NCBI GenBank assembly: GCA_021791015.1
Contig: JAJYFH010000045.1
Span: forward strand, 1-5,721
DNA: 5,721 nt
DNA from: a bacterium
Lineage (GTDB): Bacteria; Patescibacteriota; CPR2; UBA1875; JAJYID01
Direction of reading: 5' to 3'
Shown: one piece after another, positions 4,218-5,721 of the stretch
Layout of the letters: every line of letters begins with the position of its first letter
Numbering within the stretch: position 1 is the stretch's first letter
Translations under genes and position numbers: made by a program
Notes under the pieces: generated by a model
What the model saw: only the letters and a program-made list of their open reading frames with translations
Told to the model about the DNA's origin: nothing
Database searches by the model: none

Positions 4218-5327
4218 ATGGACTACAAAGAAGCAGGCGTAGATGTAAGGCTGGGCAATGTCGTTTCGGAGATTCTCTTCAACGCAGGCAAACAGACCCG
4301 GAAGAACCGCGAAGGTCAGTTTGGAGAAATAATCAGTCCTTTTGATCACTTTTCCGGCATCAGGGGGACAGACATTTCCGGTCTCCCCGAAGGCACTATT
4401 CATGGTAGCAACTCGGATGGGATAGGGACAAAGGTGGTTGTTGCAGAAAGACTGCAGAACCACAGTACCATTGCTCGCGACATGTTTGCAATGGTATGCG
4501 ACGACGCTGTCGCTAACGGCTGCGAACCATACCAGGTTTCTTCTGTTCTGGATGTCAGAAGCTTAAAAGACAGCAAAGACCGTCCGTTTCTCAAGCAGAT
4601 AATGGAGTTAGCCACCAGTTATATAGAGGCAGCCAAAGCCGCGGGGGTGGTAATCTCAAACGGGGAGACGGCCGAGCTGAATGCTACAGTTTGCGGCTAC
4701 GGCGAATTCAACTATAACTGGTCGGCAACCGCACACTGGATCACAAGAAGAGACCGAGCAATCACCGGCAAAAAAGTCAAGGTCGGACACGCTCTCGTCG
4801 GTCTATGGGAGAAGGGTTTCCGATCAAACGGCTTTTCTCTGGTCAGGAGGGTTTTAGAAAAAGCCTACGGCGAGGAGGACTGGCACAAGAACTTCAGCTA
4901 CATCGCGGAAGTCCTGACGCCGTCCATTATCTATACCAAGGCGGTACTAGAAATGTTTGGCGGCTACCAGGGCGAGCCGAAAGTGGAAATCAGCGGTGTC
5001 GCCCATATCACCGGCGGTGGTATCCCCGAGAAACTCGGAAGGATGCTCAGACCCTCTGGTCTCGGAGCTGAGATTGAGGAACCCTTCGTTCCATGTGGTG
5101 CCATGCAAGCTCTACAGGAAATAGGAAACGTCGATGATGAGGAGGCCTACCGTACATGGAACATGGGCCAAGGCATGATTATTGCCACTCCTACACCGAT
5201 AGACGTGATCGCAATAGCAAAGAGTCACGGCATTCAAAGCCGAATTATCGGCAAAGTCAGAGCAGGCCGAATCTGGATCAAGAGTGCCGGATACTTCAAG
5301 AAGGGCAAGACTCTCCGTCCCTTCTAG
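4218..5327 (+). CDS. purM: Phosphoribosylformylglycinamidine cyclo-ligase (AIR synthase), divergent
   Basis: PurM closes the imidazole ring in purine synthesis: FGAM plus ATP gives AIR, ADP and phosphate. Family blocks in order are YKEAGVDV (3-10), GSNSDGIGTK (63-72, ATP-binding loop), MVCDDAVANGCEP (92-104), SNGETAEL (147-154), RSNGFSLVR (202-210), VLTPSIIYTK (232-241), HITGGGIPE (263-271) and TWNMGQGM (313-320). At 369 residues it is slightly longer than typical PurM (about 345). Several blocks differ from the canonical form: FLDY is VLDV, and GTDGVGTK is NSDGIGTK. A PurM-like relative with a changed role is therefore possible. AAAGGA lies 8 nt before the ATG. The gene stands alone, with no other pur gene near, has its own promoter and terminator, and is visibly richer in GC than the PRC-barrel and CDF genes. 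Confidence 0.85.
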   Translation: MDYKEAGVDVRLGNVVSEILFNAGKQTRKNREGQFGEIISPFDHFSGIRGTDISGLPEGTIHGSNSDGIGTKVVVAERLQNHSTIARDMFAMVCDDAVANGCEPYQVSSVLDVRSLKDSKDRPFLKQIMELATSYIEAAKAAGVVISNGETAELNATVCGYGEFNYNWSATAHWITRRDRAITGKKVKVGHALVGLWEKGFRSNGFSLVRRVLEKAYGEEDWHKNFSYIAEVLTPSIIYTKAVLEMFGGYQGEPKVEISGVAHITGGGIPEKLGRMLRPSGLGAEIEEPFVPCGAMQALQEIGNVDDEEAYRTWNMGQGMIIATPTPIDVIAIAKSHGIQSRIIGKVRAGRIWIKSAGYFKKGKTLRPF

Positions 5328-5392
5328 GCGGCAAAGAAGAACAGCAACAAAGGAAAGAGCAGTTCTTCGGAGCCGCTTTTTCCTTTGTTTGC
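5328..5392 (+). terminator. Interlocking hairpins and T-tract after purM
   Basis: Hairpin 1 pairs GCGGC (5328-5332) and GAAGAAC (5336-5342) with GTTCTTC (5362-5368) and GCCGC (5372-5376), and TTTTT follows at once (5377-5381), as in an intrinsic terminator. Hairpin 2 pairs 5344-5360 with 5375-5392 (17 pairs, one bulged T) and continues through 5362-5365/5370-5373 to a C-TTCG-G tetraloop. The two share bases and cannot form fully together. Either one would mark the purM 3' end. Confidence 0.75.
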
Positions 5393-5495
5393 GGGGATTA
5401 AGCAGAAATACTCTTCACAACTTACCCAAGCTGATTTAAGGTAGAAAAGTTCGGATAAGCAACTACAGAGTCCACCAGAAATTTGCTTGATATTT

Positions 5496-5520
5496 TGCCT
5501 TATTTAAGGCATTATTTTTT
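5496..5520 (+). terminator. Intrinsic terminator
   Basis: TGCCTT (5496-5501), loop ATTT, AAGGCA (5506-5511), then TTATTTTTT. It faces the plus strand and would stop read-through from purM or a short transcript from 5400-5495. No gene is recognised in that stretch. Confidence 0.7.
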
Positions 5521-5568
5521 ATAAATATCGTAAGACCATAATATGGTTCGAACTTTCGTGCTCAATCT

Positions 5569-5586
5569 GCCCCTCGGGGCTTTTTT
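5569..5586 (+). terminator. Strong intrinsic terminator
   Basis: GCCC (5569-5572), loop CTCG, GGGC (5577-5580), followed by TTTTTT (5581-5586). On the minus strand it has no T-tract, so it stops plus-strand transcripts before they run antisense into the transposase gene. Confidence 0.85.
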
Positions 5587-5597
5587 AATTTCAGAGG

Positions 5598-5622
5598 TGC
5601 AGGGTCTAGACATTTAGGACAC
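5598..5622. mobile_element. Possible terminal inverted repeat of the insertion sequence
   Basis: TGCAGGGTCTAGACATTTAG and the next five bases lie at the 3' end of the transposase gene, start with TG as many IS ends do, and contain a TCTAGA palindrome. The partner end lies beyond the window, so the boundary is a guess from position. Confidence 0.3.
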
Positions 5623-5721
5623 TGAAATCTAAATTTGAACCTTCAAATCCTTCTAAACTATTTAAATATTGTAGTGGTGTTTTGTTGGCCAAAGATTCAT
5701 GCGGCCGATACGTATTGTATG
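5606..5721 (-). CDS. DDE transposase/integrase, C-terminal fragment (IS3/IS481 type, cut by window edge)
   Basis: The minus strand entering at 5721 encodes 37 residues up to TAG (5606-5608). The first 19 are YNTYRPHESLANKTPLQYL, which matches the YN-x-x-RPH-x-SL-x-x-x-TP-x-x-Y block that follows the catalytic Glu in rve-type transposases of the IS3 and IS481 families. A short tail ending in LDFSVLNV follows. The catalytic DDE residues lie outside the window, so it cannot be said whether the gene is intact. The final codons (FSVLNV, stop) overlap the sequence likely to be the element end. Confidence 0.8.
   Translation of the reverse strand, partial: YNTYRPHESLANKTPLQYLNSLEGFEGSNLDFSVLNV

Larger units (their letters stand above)
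5397..5605. other. Non-coding stretch between purM and the transposase
   Basis: No ORF with a plausible start is seen on either strand. It holds the two terminators above, a small hairpin GACCAT-AAT-ATGGTT (5534-5548) between them, and an inverted pair GAAAAGTTCG / CGAACTTTCG (from about 5445 and 5550). The 48-nt segment between the terminators could be a short RNA, with TTGATA (5487-5492) and CATTAT (5510-5515) 17 bp apart as a weak promoter. Confidence 0.35.

Noticed and set aside
4805..5401. Open frames inside and over the end of purM in another plus frame
   Set aside because: They overlap conserved PurM motifs in the proper frame and have no recognisable protein features.
5464..5484. TACAGAGTC... 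resembling the possible IS end at 5598
   Set aside because: Similarity is confined to about 11 bases (9 identical) and the orientation is direct, not inverted.
5543..5560. GGTTCGAAC resembling a tRNA T-loop
   Set aside because: The flanking bases do not pair as a T-stem and no acceptor, D or anticodon arm can be built around it.
1..5721. CRISPR array
   Set aside because: No direct repeats of 20-40 bp with regular spacers were found; the repeats present are short palindromes and octamers.

Overview
The window looks like a chromosomal segment of a small-genome bacterium, most likely of the Candidate Phyla Radiation (Patescibacteria). This is an inference from compact gene spacing, moderate GC, an rpsF-ssb-rpsR operon with efp rather than rplI after it, an EF-P with an arginine tip, an isolated and divergent PurM, and palindromic repeats ending in AATGACA. 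No 16S rRNA gene is present to confirm it.

Left part, minus strand (1-2255). Reading from right to left, a near-consensus sigma-70 promoter (2227-2255) drives a structured leader, then rpsF (ribosomal protein bS6 with a long charged tail), ssb and rpsR (bS18, overlapping ssb by 17 bp). Downstream lie efp (elongation factor P) and the 5' end of a GIY-YIG nuclease gene cut by the window edge. Non-coding gaps hold three kinds of repeat: two inverted arrays of degenerate octamers between rpsF and ssb, a pair of hairpin elements between rpsR and efp, and a second palindrome family between efp and the GIY-YIG gene.

Middle part, plus strand (2256-4026). A two-domain PRC-barrel protein and a cation diffusion facilitator of the ZnT9-like type follow each other. 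Neither has a Shine-Dalgarno sequence. After them comes a compact transcription unit: a TTGACA-17-TATCAT promoter, an RBS, a 20-codon ORF for a hydrophobic peptide, and a strong intrinsic terminator. This unit is the best candidate here for something undescribed.

Right part (4027-5721). A second promoter of almost the same form (TTGATA-17-TATCAT) and an 83-nt leader precede a purM-like gene, whose 3' end carries two interlocking hairpins. Beyond it are two more intrinsic terminators. The window ends in the C-terminal 37 codons of a DDE transposase (IS3/IS481 type) on the minus strand.

Functionally, the left operon serves translation and replication (30S platform proteins, single-strand DNA binding, polyproline rescue). 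The right half has membrane metal transport, a predicted membrane peptide and one purine-biosynthesis step. Nothing ties the two halves together apart from the divergent promoter region at 2135-2256.
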